NCBI GenBank assembly: GCA_024500155.1
Contig: CM044867.1
Location: forward strand, 9,251,632-9,315,631
From: Chenopodium formosanum
Lineage: Eukaryota; Streptophyta; Magnoliopsida; Caryophyllales; Amaranthaceae
Length of the DNA stretch: 64,000 nt
Direction: 5' to 3'
Positions 36,426 through 47,867 of the stretch are shown piece by piece. Below the pieces are notes generated by a model. It worked only from the letters and a program-made list of their open reading frames with translations, ran no database searches and was not told the DNA's origin. The stretch's first letter is position 1; each line of letters opens with the position of its first letter. The position numbers and the translations under genes are program-made.

Positions 36426-37364
36426 TACTGCAAAGTGGTAGTGAGTTAGCACTTTAGCAGTGATTTGCGGCTACTGTGATTCTCTTACCAAGGTCTTGCC
36501 ATCATTTTTTTCATTCCTCTTCTTTTCAACAACTAAAGTATTCCGTAGTAAACAACCATACCTTCATCAAAAAAAAAAAAAAAAAAAAAAAAAATTCACA
36601 AGTGTAAACAACAAATGAGTATAAAAAATGCAACATAATTGCATTTGATATTTGGGGCAAATCCTACAAATCATTCTTACCGCCTGGCCGGATGCCGCAA
36701 AGGAAGTTCCATTGCTAATAAGAAGACAGCTAGGCAGCTTCCATTGCTAACATAACAGTGAGTCTTCTTAACTTACTTTGAAGCTAGGATTATGATATAT
36801 GATAGATTCTACGTATGCTTAATTGTTAATTAAAAGGCCAGGTTTAGCTAGCTAGATGATAGAATCATATCCCTCGTTTTTAAACTTGCTTTAAATTTCT
36901 TTTACTAGCTCCACATGCATGCATATAAGCAATCAGGGTAATTTTAAAGTTTCTTTTACATGATTATAAAATTTTTTAAGGTTAGTTATTAGAGATGAAC
37001 TTACATACTTGTATGTTTATTCAAGAAGGCAAGGGTCATGAAAGGTATAACTAACCTTTATTACTAAATTTACAGCAAAATTGATAATCGTGAACCATAA
37101 TAAGATAATCTTTGATTTAATTAAAGTTAATTCAAAAGACATTCGAAAACCCTAACTTATATGAGGTGTTTATCGAAGCTAAATTAACCAATTTTATGTA
37201 AGTATACTAATTGATTAATTGGGTACTATAGTTTATTAATGTAAAATTGGGGTTCACTTTTTTTACTAAATTTGATTGGATGTGTGTAATTAATTTGGTT
37301 ATTAAAAGGTGTTCCTAAAAATGTTTAGGTGACACATGGCGCTCTCCTCATTCAATCAAGTTTT

Positions 37365-37470
37365 TCATTCCATATGTTCATAAATATAGTTCTTACAAGA
37401 TTTGAACCCACAACCTTCAGCTTAAACTTTAACATGTTAGCCACTAAGCTATTACCATATTACTTGTGAT
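37365..37470 (-). repeat. tRNA-derived SINE-like head
   Basis: On the minus strand taatagcttagtggctaaca (A box) and gttgtgggttcaaatctt (B box) sit at tRNA-like spacing. There is no cloverleaf acceptor stem. Confidence 0.4.
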
Positions 37471-37523
37471 TCTATCAAATTTAAATATTAATAAAGATTT
37501 CTATCATAGAAATAATGCAATAA

Positions 37524-37553
37524 CCCGGGGCATCGCCCGGGCATAAAAACTAG
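37524..37553 (+). mobile_element. Helitron 3' terminus
   Basis: A strong GC hairpin cccgggg-cat-cgcccggg is followed by cataaaaa and terminal CTAG before host T. The 5' end was not identified. The element could extend left over the SINE-like head or even the BES1-like fragment. Confidence 0.65.
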
Positions 37554-38004
37554 TTAGAGCATTAAATGGGGAATGGTGTTTATATATAAAAAAATATAGA
37601 CCATTTAATTTAAATAAAAAAATATATTAACAGCATGATCAACTAGGTCCCCTTTTCCCTTGTTTAAACTTTTATTACACTTTTATTTTATTACACATAT
37701 TTAGTAAGTAATTAAATTATTTACTACGGAGTATAAATTTATATGAGTAAAGCAATTAAAAAAATTTATAGTATATAGTAGTATAAATTACATAAATTAC
37801 CATATATATACAAAGTAGTTTTTAAACTTATGATATACGGAGACAATGGAAAACATAGAAAGATAATCTATTGAACATATAGAGTACTTTTTTAATTTAA
37901 TCATTGTATTATTTTGATTACTAGAATATAAATTATTCCGTATTTGTAAAATAAATATTTATCAAACAAAACAATTGTTAAAAATTAAAGGCTAATAATT
38001 AACG

Positions 38005-38065
38005 CTAATATATATAATACATAATATATAATATATAATATATAATATATAATATATATAATAAA
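38005..38065. repeat. AT-rich tandem repeat (taatata)n
   Basis: Repeated ataatatata units just upstream of the kinase pseudogene. Confidence 0.8.
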
Positions 38066-38079
38066 ATTAAAATTCTGTA

Positions 38080-39760
38080 ATGGAGGTACATAACATGAGA
38101 GCTATTTGGCATAAGATTAGTCGAACGGATGTGATTGTTGCACCAATTTTGGTTTATGAAACTTGTAGGAGAGTGAAAACACTAAGTTATAATAGTGCAA
38201 ATGTCAACATCACCTCAAAATATTATGTCGAGTCGAAGTTCCAGTATTTAATACGATAACATTTTTGTAACATCGTGAGTGCATCAAAAGACTACAAATT
38301 ATCCTTCACCGTTTATTAATTCATGGTTGGTTCCTCATACATTAGACTTTACCAATGGGGTATTTGGTGTCCCTGTTTATGTTGATATCGTGACCCCAAT
38401 GATGACTGGTGAGGAGCTTAGTATAAGCATTGGACCAACTTTGAGATATGGGATCAAACATGAAGCTTTTTTGAATGGTTTGGAGATCATGAAAATTGAT
38501 GGTGGTTATCGCTCTCTAGTTTGGGGTAATAATAGTTCGCCTTCTTCTATGGAAAAAAGCAATAATCCCTTTAACACTCTTTAGAGGGACTTCCCACTCA
38601 ACAAGAAACACCAACGCGAATGAGTCAATAATCAATGAGCAGACTTTAATTCGCTATTCTTTATCATACATCAAAGAAATTACAAATGATTTCGATGATG
38701 AACATGTTGTTGGTCAGGGTAGTTTCGGGAAAGTCTACTGAGGTGTTGTCTTAGAGGATGGCAAAGTGGTTGCCATAAAACGAGGTAATATGGTTTCTTT
38801 GTTGGGCTCTCCAGAGAGATCTTTCAGGACAGAACTTGAATTGACGCTACAATGTCGCCATCGTAATTTGGTTTCTTTGTTGGGATATTGTGATGAAGAG
38901 AATGTGAAGGTTTTGGTTCTTGAGTTCATGGCAAACGGAACCCTTAAGAGTCATCTTTATCCTGAAGATACTGAAGCAACTAGTTTGAGCTGGGAACAGA
39001 GACTTGAGATATGTATTGGTGCTGCTAGGGGACTTTATTATCTCCATTCTGGTCTTCGTGGAAAAAAAAGGTATTATTCACGGCGATGTCAAACCATCAA
39101 ATATATTGCTTGATGAGGATTTTAAAGCCAAACTTGCTGACTTTGGGTTATCAAAGATTACCTTGGGTAATTCTCAGGCTAGTGTTTCAATACATAGAGG
39201 AACTCATGGATACCTAGATCCTGAGATTAGGCATAGAGTTCGCATAACCGTAAAATCAGACGTATATGACTTCGGGATGGTCTTATTCGAAGTTCTTTGT
39301 GCAAAACGCGCTAATGATATCGAAGCGCTTAATGGACATAATAGCTTCCGTGATCTAGCCGTGTATTCACAGAAAAATGGGAAATTGCATCATATCATTG
39401 ATCGACGCCTTACAAATGCAAACGCAGATCAGTTGAGATATATGGGAGAATTGCTAAGATGTGTGTAAAAAAGAAGGGTTTTAGAAGGCCTTCAATGGGA
39501 AAGGTGATTGCGGAGTTGCTCGTAGCACAACGACTTCAAAACCCTACAGTAGAACCAAGATCGAGTTCCAGTTCTGATTTTGGTGAAGCTACAACTTCTC
39601 TGCCTATTTGGTTTGATGATTCTTCGTTGAATGCTCCTATCGAAAACATATTGAGGCCAACGGATAATCAAAATGTAATGTTACCTATTTATCTTTTTTG
39701 TATCATTTCTTTGGCAACTCTGTTTTCTTGTATCATTTATTGTATTGTACCTTGACAACA
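38080..39760 (+). pseudogene. CrRLK1L (FERONIA-like) receptor kinase pseudogene
   Basis: Single-exon relic. The malectin-like C-terminal part appears in shifted frames (APILVYETCRRVKTLS, KFQYLIR, SASKDYKLSFTVY, GIKHEAFLNGLEIMKID). No TM segment was recognised. The kinase has VVGQGSFGKVY then TGA where a codon such as CGA is expected (about 38738), then VVAIKRG and GLYYLHSG. A shift in the A-run near 39065 leads into IIHGDVKPSNILLD, DFGLSKI and GTHGYLDPEI, and another shift near 39455 leads into CVKKKGFRRPSMGKVI. HGD replaces the usual HRD. The signal peptide and most of the malectin region are missing. Confidence 0.85.
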
Positions 39761-41365
39761 TATGTAGGAGCAGCAAGAGGGGGAAGTGGTGCCTTTTCCG
39801 ATTTGAACCAAAAATAACACGCTGAGTGGGAAAATTACAAGGAACGACTATCTGTAAGTTAATTTGGTCTCATTCAGTTATTCTTTTATTAGATTCTGCA
39901 TCATTTAATAATTAGGATCTTCTGTTTGTGTTTCTTTGAACGGATGAGGCAATGTTCTCTATAGGATTTTATGTGCAAAATAGATGAATCTAATTGTGAT
40001 TACCATGTGATGCTTGGATGCTTGTAATATGTTGTACTACCTGTTTAGTGTAGTAATTTGTTCCAAATTTTCAGAGGCATTCTGATTTCTTTCACTTGTC
40101 TAATTAAACTGGATGAAGGCAAACAAAAGCCGCAACTAGATGATAGCTTTGAAAATGTCTTGACATTGATAATTTTTGTCCTGAAATATTTGGTTTATAA
40201 GCTTGAGCAGTTGAGCACCAAAGTACTAACCTTTTCACAGCTGCAAAGTTGGATGTGCAACCTAAGCAAACTCAAGTAATGTACACTTTCGATGTTCCCT
40301 TAGTTCCATAGAAGTAAAAATGACTTGACCACTTAAATTTTGGATTAATTTATGTTTAGAATATAATTCCAATCTATGTAGTCATATAAGAAAATGGTTG
40401 ACAGGTCTTTATACAATGTTTGCATATAATCTATTCATGGCAGAGTTTTTCAGCTAGCAAGAAGGCCTTGAACTTATCAGAGATATGATACGACTGTTTG
40501 ATTGCTATTTACAGTTTCCGCTTCCAGAGATAAGCGAAAGGAAATGGCTCTAGAAAGCCGTACATTCTTTGGCTAAATAAGTTTTGTAAGCCACTAAGCC
40601 CCAAAATTCTTTTCAGAGGACAGTCACAGACAAGTATATATCTTTGGACTTCAGTATCGACCGTATGTTCTTTTTAACACTACTGGTTTCTTTTGAATAG
40701 TACAGTATCTTAAATATTGGATCTCATTTACTCATAGCATATCAGTTCACTTGTACGTGGCACACATGCGCTCAAATCGCCCACCATAACTTATAATATT
40801 ATTGAGGAGTGTTTTGAGTATCTTAAATGATGCCAGGCTTTTTCTCTTCCACTTATTAGCATCTTTTATCTTAAAAAATAAAAAATGTTGCACAAACTTC
40901 AGTAATGTCTGAGCTATCAAGTTCAAAATAAAACTGTAATCATTCCATGCCATTAGAAGGTGCATATACTCTTCCTGAATCAACTGCAGGAAATTTCAAC
41001 CAGAATAAGGAATACAGTAGGTTGGTGGGCATTAGGTAAGAAGTGCCTTTTCTCTGTATACATTTATGCATTCAGTGTGTCTGAAACTACTACTAAGCTA
41101 CATTGTCTTTGTCCACATGATGTATTCAGCATGCTTTTTTGTGCCTTTGAGATTGATGGTTTTCTACAGTTCCTTTGTTCTAAACTGTGCAAATCAAATC
41201 GCCTCTTCCATAGCTTGCTGCCGTGCACTAAGATGTTATCTGCAGTTCTTAGTGGTTAAAATCATATCTTTGATAATGTCTTTTGAACCATTTTTCTTGG
41301 GGGTTTAGGATCCTTCTTCCTCGTGTAATTGTAAGCAAAGTGTTCATATTATTGCTGAAGCAACC
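39760..41365 (+). other. orphan exon-like fragments of an unrecognised gene
   Basis: Several short pieces have splice-site-like borders: about 39770-39852 (HAEWENYKERLS then gtaag), 40517-40585 (SASRDKRKEMALESRTFFG after tttacag), 40989-41035 (EISTRIRNTVGWWALG between ctgcag and gtaag) and about 41310-41350 (DPSSSCNCKQSVHIIAEA). I do not recognise the protein and frames are not proven to join. It could be a decayed gene. Confidence 0.2.
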
Positions 41366-41372
41366 AATAATA

Positions 41373-41462
41373 CTACCTCCGTTACAAGTTATGTGCAACG
41401 ATTAGACATTTTCATTCTCTGCTTTATGTCAAATCGTTGCACATAACCTGTAACGGAGGTAG
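41373..41462. mobile_element. 90-bp MITE with CTACCTCCG ends
   Basis: TIRs ctacctccgttacaagttat... pair with ...ataacctgtaacggaggtag over about 30 bp with one mismatch; TA flanks. Shares its terminal motif and exact length with 53513-53602. Confidence 0.85.
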
Positions 41463-41467
41463 TATAT

Positions 41468-41997
41468 GGAAATTTTGTGTAGAACTGCCCTAAAGATAGG
41501 GTCATTTGTGAACAACTACCCATTTTTATTTTATTTGTTTAGAACTACCTGCAAGTTTGAAAACGTTTGGGTAGCACTACCCAGTAACGTTTTCTATCCA
41601 ATTAAGATGTTATTAGAGCCCACATTTTCACTTTTACCACTCAATTTAATCCCCCAATGTATTTAAAGGTTTTTATTTACTGTAATTAACCTAATTAAGG
41701 TTTTAATTAGGAATTCATTTTAGGATTCATAAGTTTAGTATTATTTAGGGATTTTGATTTTTAAGGTTTAGGGGTTTAATTGAATTCGGATTTTTGCTTA
41801 TTTTGGCATTAATTGGCCATTGTAATTGACAAAAGTGAAAAATTGGGCCAAAGTAACGTCTTAATTGGATGGAAAATGTTATTGGGTAGTGCTATCCAAA
41901 CGTTTATAAACTTGCGGGTAATTCTAAACAAATTAAAAAAAATGGGTAGTTGTTCACATATGACCCTATCTTTAGGGTAGTTCTACACGAAATTTCC
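41468..41997. mobile_element. long-TIR foldback element (Mutator-like)
   Basis: The left end ggaaattttgtgtagaactg pairs with the complement of the right end (ggaaatttcgtgtagaacta). The TIRs run about 145 bp (41468-41612 and 41854-41997). Total is 530 bp, with an AT-rich interior and no ORF. It sits 3 bp right of the 90-bp MITE. No clean TSD was found. Confidence 0.7.
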
Positions 41998-42356
41998 AAT
42001 AATATATAGATCTTTCTTGTTCTCAGAAATTCTGCCATATGAGATGCGCTTTTAGTTTACAACCTTTACATGGTAAAATGAGCTCATGTGAAACTCTCAC
42101 CAATATGCTTTAAATATAAATGGTTAAGAATTGCAACCACATGCTTAGCTTGTATTTTCAACACTACCAAAAGCCATTTTTTGAAGTCTGAATTATAAGT
42201 TAAGAGCATGAATAACAGACCGACAGTTTGCATTCTGAAGAACTCGAATATAATTTCTTCTTTTCTTAAATTGGAGCTTGCTTACATATATTGAGCCACT
42301 GAAGAATCAAAATTAGTCGTTCTCTGTATGTACTGAATTAAGTGATGTTATGCTAC

Positions 42357-42448
42357 AGGCAAGTCTTAATGCATGTCAAGCAGCTGATGTACCAGGCTAC
42401 CAGCTAGGTGTTGCAGAAAGATCACAAGATCAGAATGAGGACAAATAA
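42357..42448 (+). other. possible terminal exon of the same unrecognised gene
   Basis: After the acceptor-like ctacag, an open frame reads ASLNACQAADVPGYQLGVAE...QNEDK and ends in TAA. It is more gene-like than its surroundings but has no recognised homologue. Confidence 0.2.
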
Positions 42449-42779
42449 AGGTGCATATAGATTGTGTTGTCTTTTATTTTGATCTTCCTATTTTAAACTA
42501 GAAGCATGCATGCATGCATGCACTCTTCTCCAAACCCAGTCAAATGCAGGTATATGTACTTTGAGAACTTGCTATACGCCTTTATATATATACGTCCTCC
42601 AACCAAAATACATTACTCCGTAATATTCACATACAGTATCATGAGAATTGAGATGTCCAGAATTTTGGTGTGCATGGCCATCCTACAATAGTACTTGTAA
42701 TCCATAATGGTTTGTGATTATTGATTAGCATCATTTGGAGTATTAATTGACAGGTAGATATGTCAGAGGGCCTTTTTAA

Positions 42780-43837
42780 AAAATTTGTCGAAAATAACAC
42801 GACCTTTGAGCGGTTTTCCTAAAATAGCACCACCTTTCGATTATTCCAAAATAAAACCACCTTTCACATACTTCCGCCATAAATGGTACGTGACCGGTTG
42901 GTAACCTGTAAAACAGGTTACCTATGACACGTGTCACAATGTCTTTGGCCAATTTTTTTTACACAATATTGATTAAAAAAAATTAAAAAAATCTAATAAA
43001 TTAAAAAATAAATAAATAAATAAACCCCCCTGCTAGCCCATCATATCACCAGAACCACCACCCCCACCAACCCAGCCCACCTGAAACCTCCCCATCTTAG
43101 CCCCCATCCCCATTTTCGATCCCCCTTCCCTTTTCCGTCATCATTTCTGACCCCCTCTTCCCCTTCCCGTCCTCGTTTTTGGGCCCCTTCCATTTTTCAT
43201 TACCATATTCGATCTCCTTCCCCTTATCTTCTCCATTTCCGCTGCCCCCTTCCCTTCCAGTTGCGGTGCCCCTCCCCTTCCCTTCCCCATTTTCAGCCCC
43301 TTACCACCTCTCTCCTTCCTCGAAACCTTCTCGCCAGAAATGATGGTTATTTAAAGGGGAAGGGTTCCAAGGGACAATGAAGGGATGGGGGTCAAATCTG
43401 CTACGAGGAGTAAAGGGAGGGCTAAAATTGGGAACGGGAAAGGGAGGGGACGAGAAGGAAGGGGGGTTTGAAACTGGGAAGGGGGGCTAAGGAGGGGGTT
43501 TCAGGTGGGATAGTTTGGTGGGGGTGGTGGTTCTCGGTGAAAAGGGGGCTAGGCTGGCTGGGGAGGGGAAAGATGGGAGGTTTAATATTTTTTTTTCTAA
43601 TTTTTAGTTTTTTTTTAGTTTTTTTAGGTTTTTTTTTAAATCAAAATTGTAAAAAAAAAAAAAATTGAACCAAAGATATTGTGACATGTGTCACGGGGTG
43701 ACTTGTAAAACAGGTTACAGGTTTTTTGTACCATTTATGTCGGAAGTATGTGAAAGGTCGTTTTATTTTGGAATAATCAAAAGGTGGTGCTATTTTAGGA
43801 AGACCGCTCAAAGGTCGTGATATTTTCGACAAATTTT
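42780..43837. mobile_element. long-TIR foldback element (Mutator-like)
   Basis: The ends aaaatttgtcgaaaataaca and the complement aaaatttgtcgaaaatatca begin TIRs of about 115 bp or more. The flanks cctttttaa and ccttttaaa form a 9-bp TSD with one mismatch. The left interior is C/T-rich (ccccttccc), the right is G/A-rich (gaagggggg), so most of the element can fold back. No transposase. Confidence 0.75.
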
Positions 43838-44241
43838 CCTTTTAAAATTTCATGGCTTATTTTAAACACATATGACTCGTTTGAACACAAGACACGCTGA
43901 GATGGTAAAATTTTGTAGTGAAGCCCAACATTGTTAAAGTGCCTCAAGTCATCATAGAGTTTAGCTTTAGGTTTGTTATAGCAGTGTCACAATCACTTCT
44001 AGCAAACGTCATTACCCTTTTTCTCCTACAAATTCCTACACTATATTATTTACCAATTACCAATTTACCACAATTATTTATTTATTATGTTACGTTACAA
44101 GTACTACATTATTGATACTTCCTTAAAATACTTCCACACAAACTGTGAATTTATAAAACTCCATTACCAACAATTCTACACCAATTTCAACATTGTCATC
44201 TTTATTCAGACCCATTTATACATAAAGAAGATCTCAATAGA

Positions 44242-46959
44242 ATGGCACCAGGAAATGGCGGAACGGCTTCGACAACGACTAGAACGCCGTCATGGAGAGA
44301 GAGAGAGAACAACAAGAGAAGAGAACGAAAGCGTAGAGCCATCGCTGCTATAATCTATTCCGGGCTTCGAATGTACGGGAGTTATAAACTACCCAAGCAT
44401 TGTGACAATAATCAAGTTCTTAGAGCTCTTTGTCATGAAGCTGGCTGGATTGTTGAACCTGATGGCACTACTTATCGAAAGGTTTGTCTGTCTCTTTCGA
44501 TCTTTTCTTATTCATACATTATTCGTTGCATAAATCTTTGTAGGACAAAGGGAGTATACGAAATAATAAAATGTAATTGGATGACCGAAAAATGATAATG
44601 TAAAGGGAGGGTTGATATGATATTAATTACTTTATTGAGTTTAATAAGTTTCATAAGAGTATTATTTTATGTCATCCATCTTAAAATTGAAGGGGATCAA
44701 GGTTAAGATTAAGTTAAAATAAAATTAAAATTTGTACAAGTTAAGATAAAGTTGTACTAATATTTCTCAATTAATCAAGGCTTGGTACAATGCAGCACTA
44801 CCACAGTACACTGAATACCATGAGAGAAATTTAATGAGATTCACGTAATTATTTGTGATTTCTAACTAATTATAAATTTGCACGATTTAAGTCAAGTACG
44901 GAGTATTTATATACAGGTACTTGGATTTGTTGGTATCTACAATTGACTCGTAACAACCTATAAACTTATTGTTAGTCTATTACGTAATAAACTAATAATG
45001 GTTGTGAATTACGGAGTATGTAGTTTCTCATCCAAGAAGATTTGAACCACAATCAATGGAATTACTATTACTGTTTAACTCTTACATGTAGAAAGGGGTA
45101 TAAAGGACTTGCTAATTTCTTGGCAATAATTGATTTTTTAGTTTTTGTTTCTGTTATAATGTAACGACTCATATGTACTCCTTAGCCAAAATGGTAAAAA
45201 TAATGATCATCAATTCTTCTTGGACTTTTGTTATTAAAAATAATGCACCATGGACCATAATTTCCATTTGACCGTATCGTATTCCATTAATTATTTTTAT
45301 ACACCACGCATAATATCATATGTTAATTTTTGTTTGATTATTAATGGCTTTTTTAGGTAAAAAGAATGAATTTTAAAAACTGATTTATGTAAATGTTGAC
45401 CAAAAAATGGTGGAAGAAAGGATATGGTAAGACCTCATAATTTTTATTGAAAAATGACCAAAATACCCTTTTGCAAAAGGTTTTAGCCTTTTGTGAGACT
45501 TAGGAGTAGGGGCAAATATGTCAAATGATAGGGCTTAGTAGTAGAAGTGTGGCAGTGCTTTGCTCAGCTAGTGTGATTTTCTGAGCAGTGACCACTAGTA
45601 GTGATGCAAATTCGGCTTTTGTCAGAAATCGTGGGATTCAATAATTTAAGGGTCAATTTCGTTTTTTCTGACTACTTTCGTACATTTTGTTGCATAAGGA
45701 ATTAATGATCATTTTTATTAAAATTTATTCTTAAAACAGTGGAAATCGTTTTACTTGATTTATCTTTGGAATTTTGAGTAGGATTTGACCCCATACTTGT
45801 TTGGTAAGAATATTTTAGTGTAAATCAATTCGATTCATTGTGGATGAGAGTTAGTGCTCGTGTGTAAGTTATGTAAGAACGATCCTGACAATCATCCTGT
45901 CAAAAAAAAAAAAAAAAAAAAGTTTATGTAAGAAAGTATATACGTAGTACAAAGTATGGACAATTTGATTTTTGGGTAAATTCAAATGAATTTTAAGCTA
46001 AGGTGGACTAAATTATAGTTTGGGTACTTGACCATAAGGCACGACACGATAGGATGAATGATGTAGGGGTGAGTGTGCGAGGATGTGAGTACGTGACTAC
46101 ATGATGAGTTATGTATGTTTATGAGTTATGTAGCTTGAAGGCGTGATAGCGTGAGTGTGTGGTTACGCGATGCCAGACTAGACGTCCTCCTTTGCTCCAT
46201 TCTTTACATTAGACATATTTTATGTATTTGTTTGCCCAAGAAAAAATTGGAAATTTTAAAGTTACTTGCTAAAATAAATTCTAAATCTCATGTATTGTTA
46301 TGCTTATTTAGCTTACACTTTCATAGGTCCAATAATTGTTTCTTTTAATGCAGGGGTGCAAGCCTATCAAACCCTTGGGCATCACAGGCAGGTCTATATC
46401 AGCAAGTCCATGCTCATCGTACCAACCGAGCCCTAGTTCATCTTTCCACCCGAGCCCTGCATCCTCCTCTTTAGCAAGCCCTGCTTCATCTTCTTACACC
46501 GCAAACACAACTTTTCTCCAAGGGACTTCTCTGATTCCATGGCTTAAGAACCTGTCACCACCACCCTCGTCTTCCAAGCTACCTCATCTCTACATTCATG
46601 GGAATTCCATTAGTGCTCCTGTAACACCTGCTTTGTGCTCATCCCCTTCCTCTCCGACATTCAGCCTTGTCTCTTCTCATCATCCATTTGGTGGATTCTT
46701 TACTGCAAATGCTGTCGTTGGAGGTGGTTCTCCTCGAATGCTGTCGCCTTTACAAAGTGGAACTTGTTCTCCTGCTATTCCTGCAGGTTGTGATCACAGT
46801 GCTGGTGTTCCGGTGTCTAGAATGATGTCGGATGAGTTTGCTCTCAGGGGTAATGCCAAGGGACTTCTCAAAGCATGGGAAGGAGAGATCATTCATGAAG
46901 ATTGTGGATCCGACGATCTTGAGCTCACACTTGGATCCTCCAGGACAAGGTACTTTTGA
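44242..46959 (+). CDS. BES1/BZR1 homologue (BEH3/4-like) transcription factor
   Basis: Two exons, 44242-44481 and 46354-46959, join DGTTYRK / GCKP in phase 0 to give about 281 aa. Exon 1 is the plant-specific BZR DNA-binding domain (WRERENNKRRERKRRAIAA, YKLPKHCDNNQVLRALC). Exon 2 has the Ser/Pro-rich regulatory region (SPCSSYQPSPSSSFHPSP), LIPWLKNLS, YIHGNSISAPVTP, AWEGEIIHEDCGSDD and a C-terminal EAR motif LELTL. In brassinosteroid signalling such proteins are phosphorylated by GSK3-like kinases and repress or activate E-box/BRRE genes in the nucleus. Two oddities: AIAAII where the family has AIAAKI, and no TARTPR-to-FAGIRIP block before SPTFSLVSS, making it short. A donor-like AAG/gtactt near 46951 allows an alternative C-terminus. 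Confidence 0.85.
44482..46353 (+). other. intron 1 of the BES1-like gene
   Basis: 1.87 kb, donor gtttgt and acceptor aatgcag. Its first ~1.1 kb is duplicated at 35.2-36.4 kb. A 19-base A-run lies near 45902-45920. Confidence 0.8.
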
Positions 46960-47867
46960 GTTGAATAGCATAATTCACTACAAAGAGGCTGCACATTTGG
47001 CTGATATATGCCTGACTCGTAATGAATTTTCTTGCAGGTAAGAGATTTGGACACTGGGAAGTGATGCAGCTAGGTCTAAATCAACAAAAACCTGATATGG
47101 TTTATAATGGAAGATTCAAATTTATACTGATTATTGTCAATTAGCTGTTTGGTAGCTTATTAATAGTTAAGAGAAGTAGTAAATCATGCATCACTAGTAG
47201 TGTTGCTCGCAGATGTTTTATTCTAATGTTTTGTACTGACTTGGTTTCATCGTTACAATCTGCAACCGCGTATTAGGTTTGCATTTGGAAACTGAAACTT
47301 GTTTTAAATACAGTGATTAGAAGTTGAAACTGTCATATATTTCTAACTTTGAGCTTCTCATGCTCTTATGATCCCTTTTTCTCCAGACTCTTATAGATAT
47401 ATCTTTGTAATGCATAATCATGCATTTATTATGGTTTGCTGGTACTATCGTAGCATGCTACTATTGTATGTACATTGAGTTACCCAGCCTCCTAACAAGA
47501 ACCATCAAACATATAGCAATACCTCTTTGAAGCTCTTGCCTCCAAACACTGAACATCAGTGGCTTAAAAACATGAGGCCATTGAGGCAGTGGAAGACGCA
47601 AAGCTTAGGCAATTTCAAGATTTCAACAATTAATGTTAATATTTACAATCAGATTGTTTCGAAACTTTTTAATTTTAATGATTATTTACCGTAAACACAA
47701 ATCAATATTTGTAAATTTTGCTGTACAAATGTATACGCCGTTAAGTGCCTTTGTAGAATAAATTAAATCAATGAGATGGCGTAACTTGAAGAATAAGGAG
47801 GCTGACAGAATCTACAGTTGAGACCCAAGCTTGGGACAAAGCCAATATATACAAATGTTTCAGACCT

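Noticed and set aside
37365..37470. Possible second tRNA gene
   Set aside because: Same reason: boxes present, cloverleaf absent.
43468..43668. Gly/Trp-rich frame in the 42.8-43.8 kb foldback
   Set aside because: G-rich arm of the element; same composition artefact as at 16 kb.
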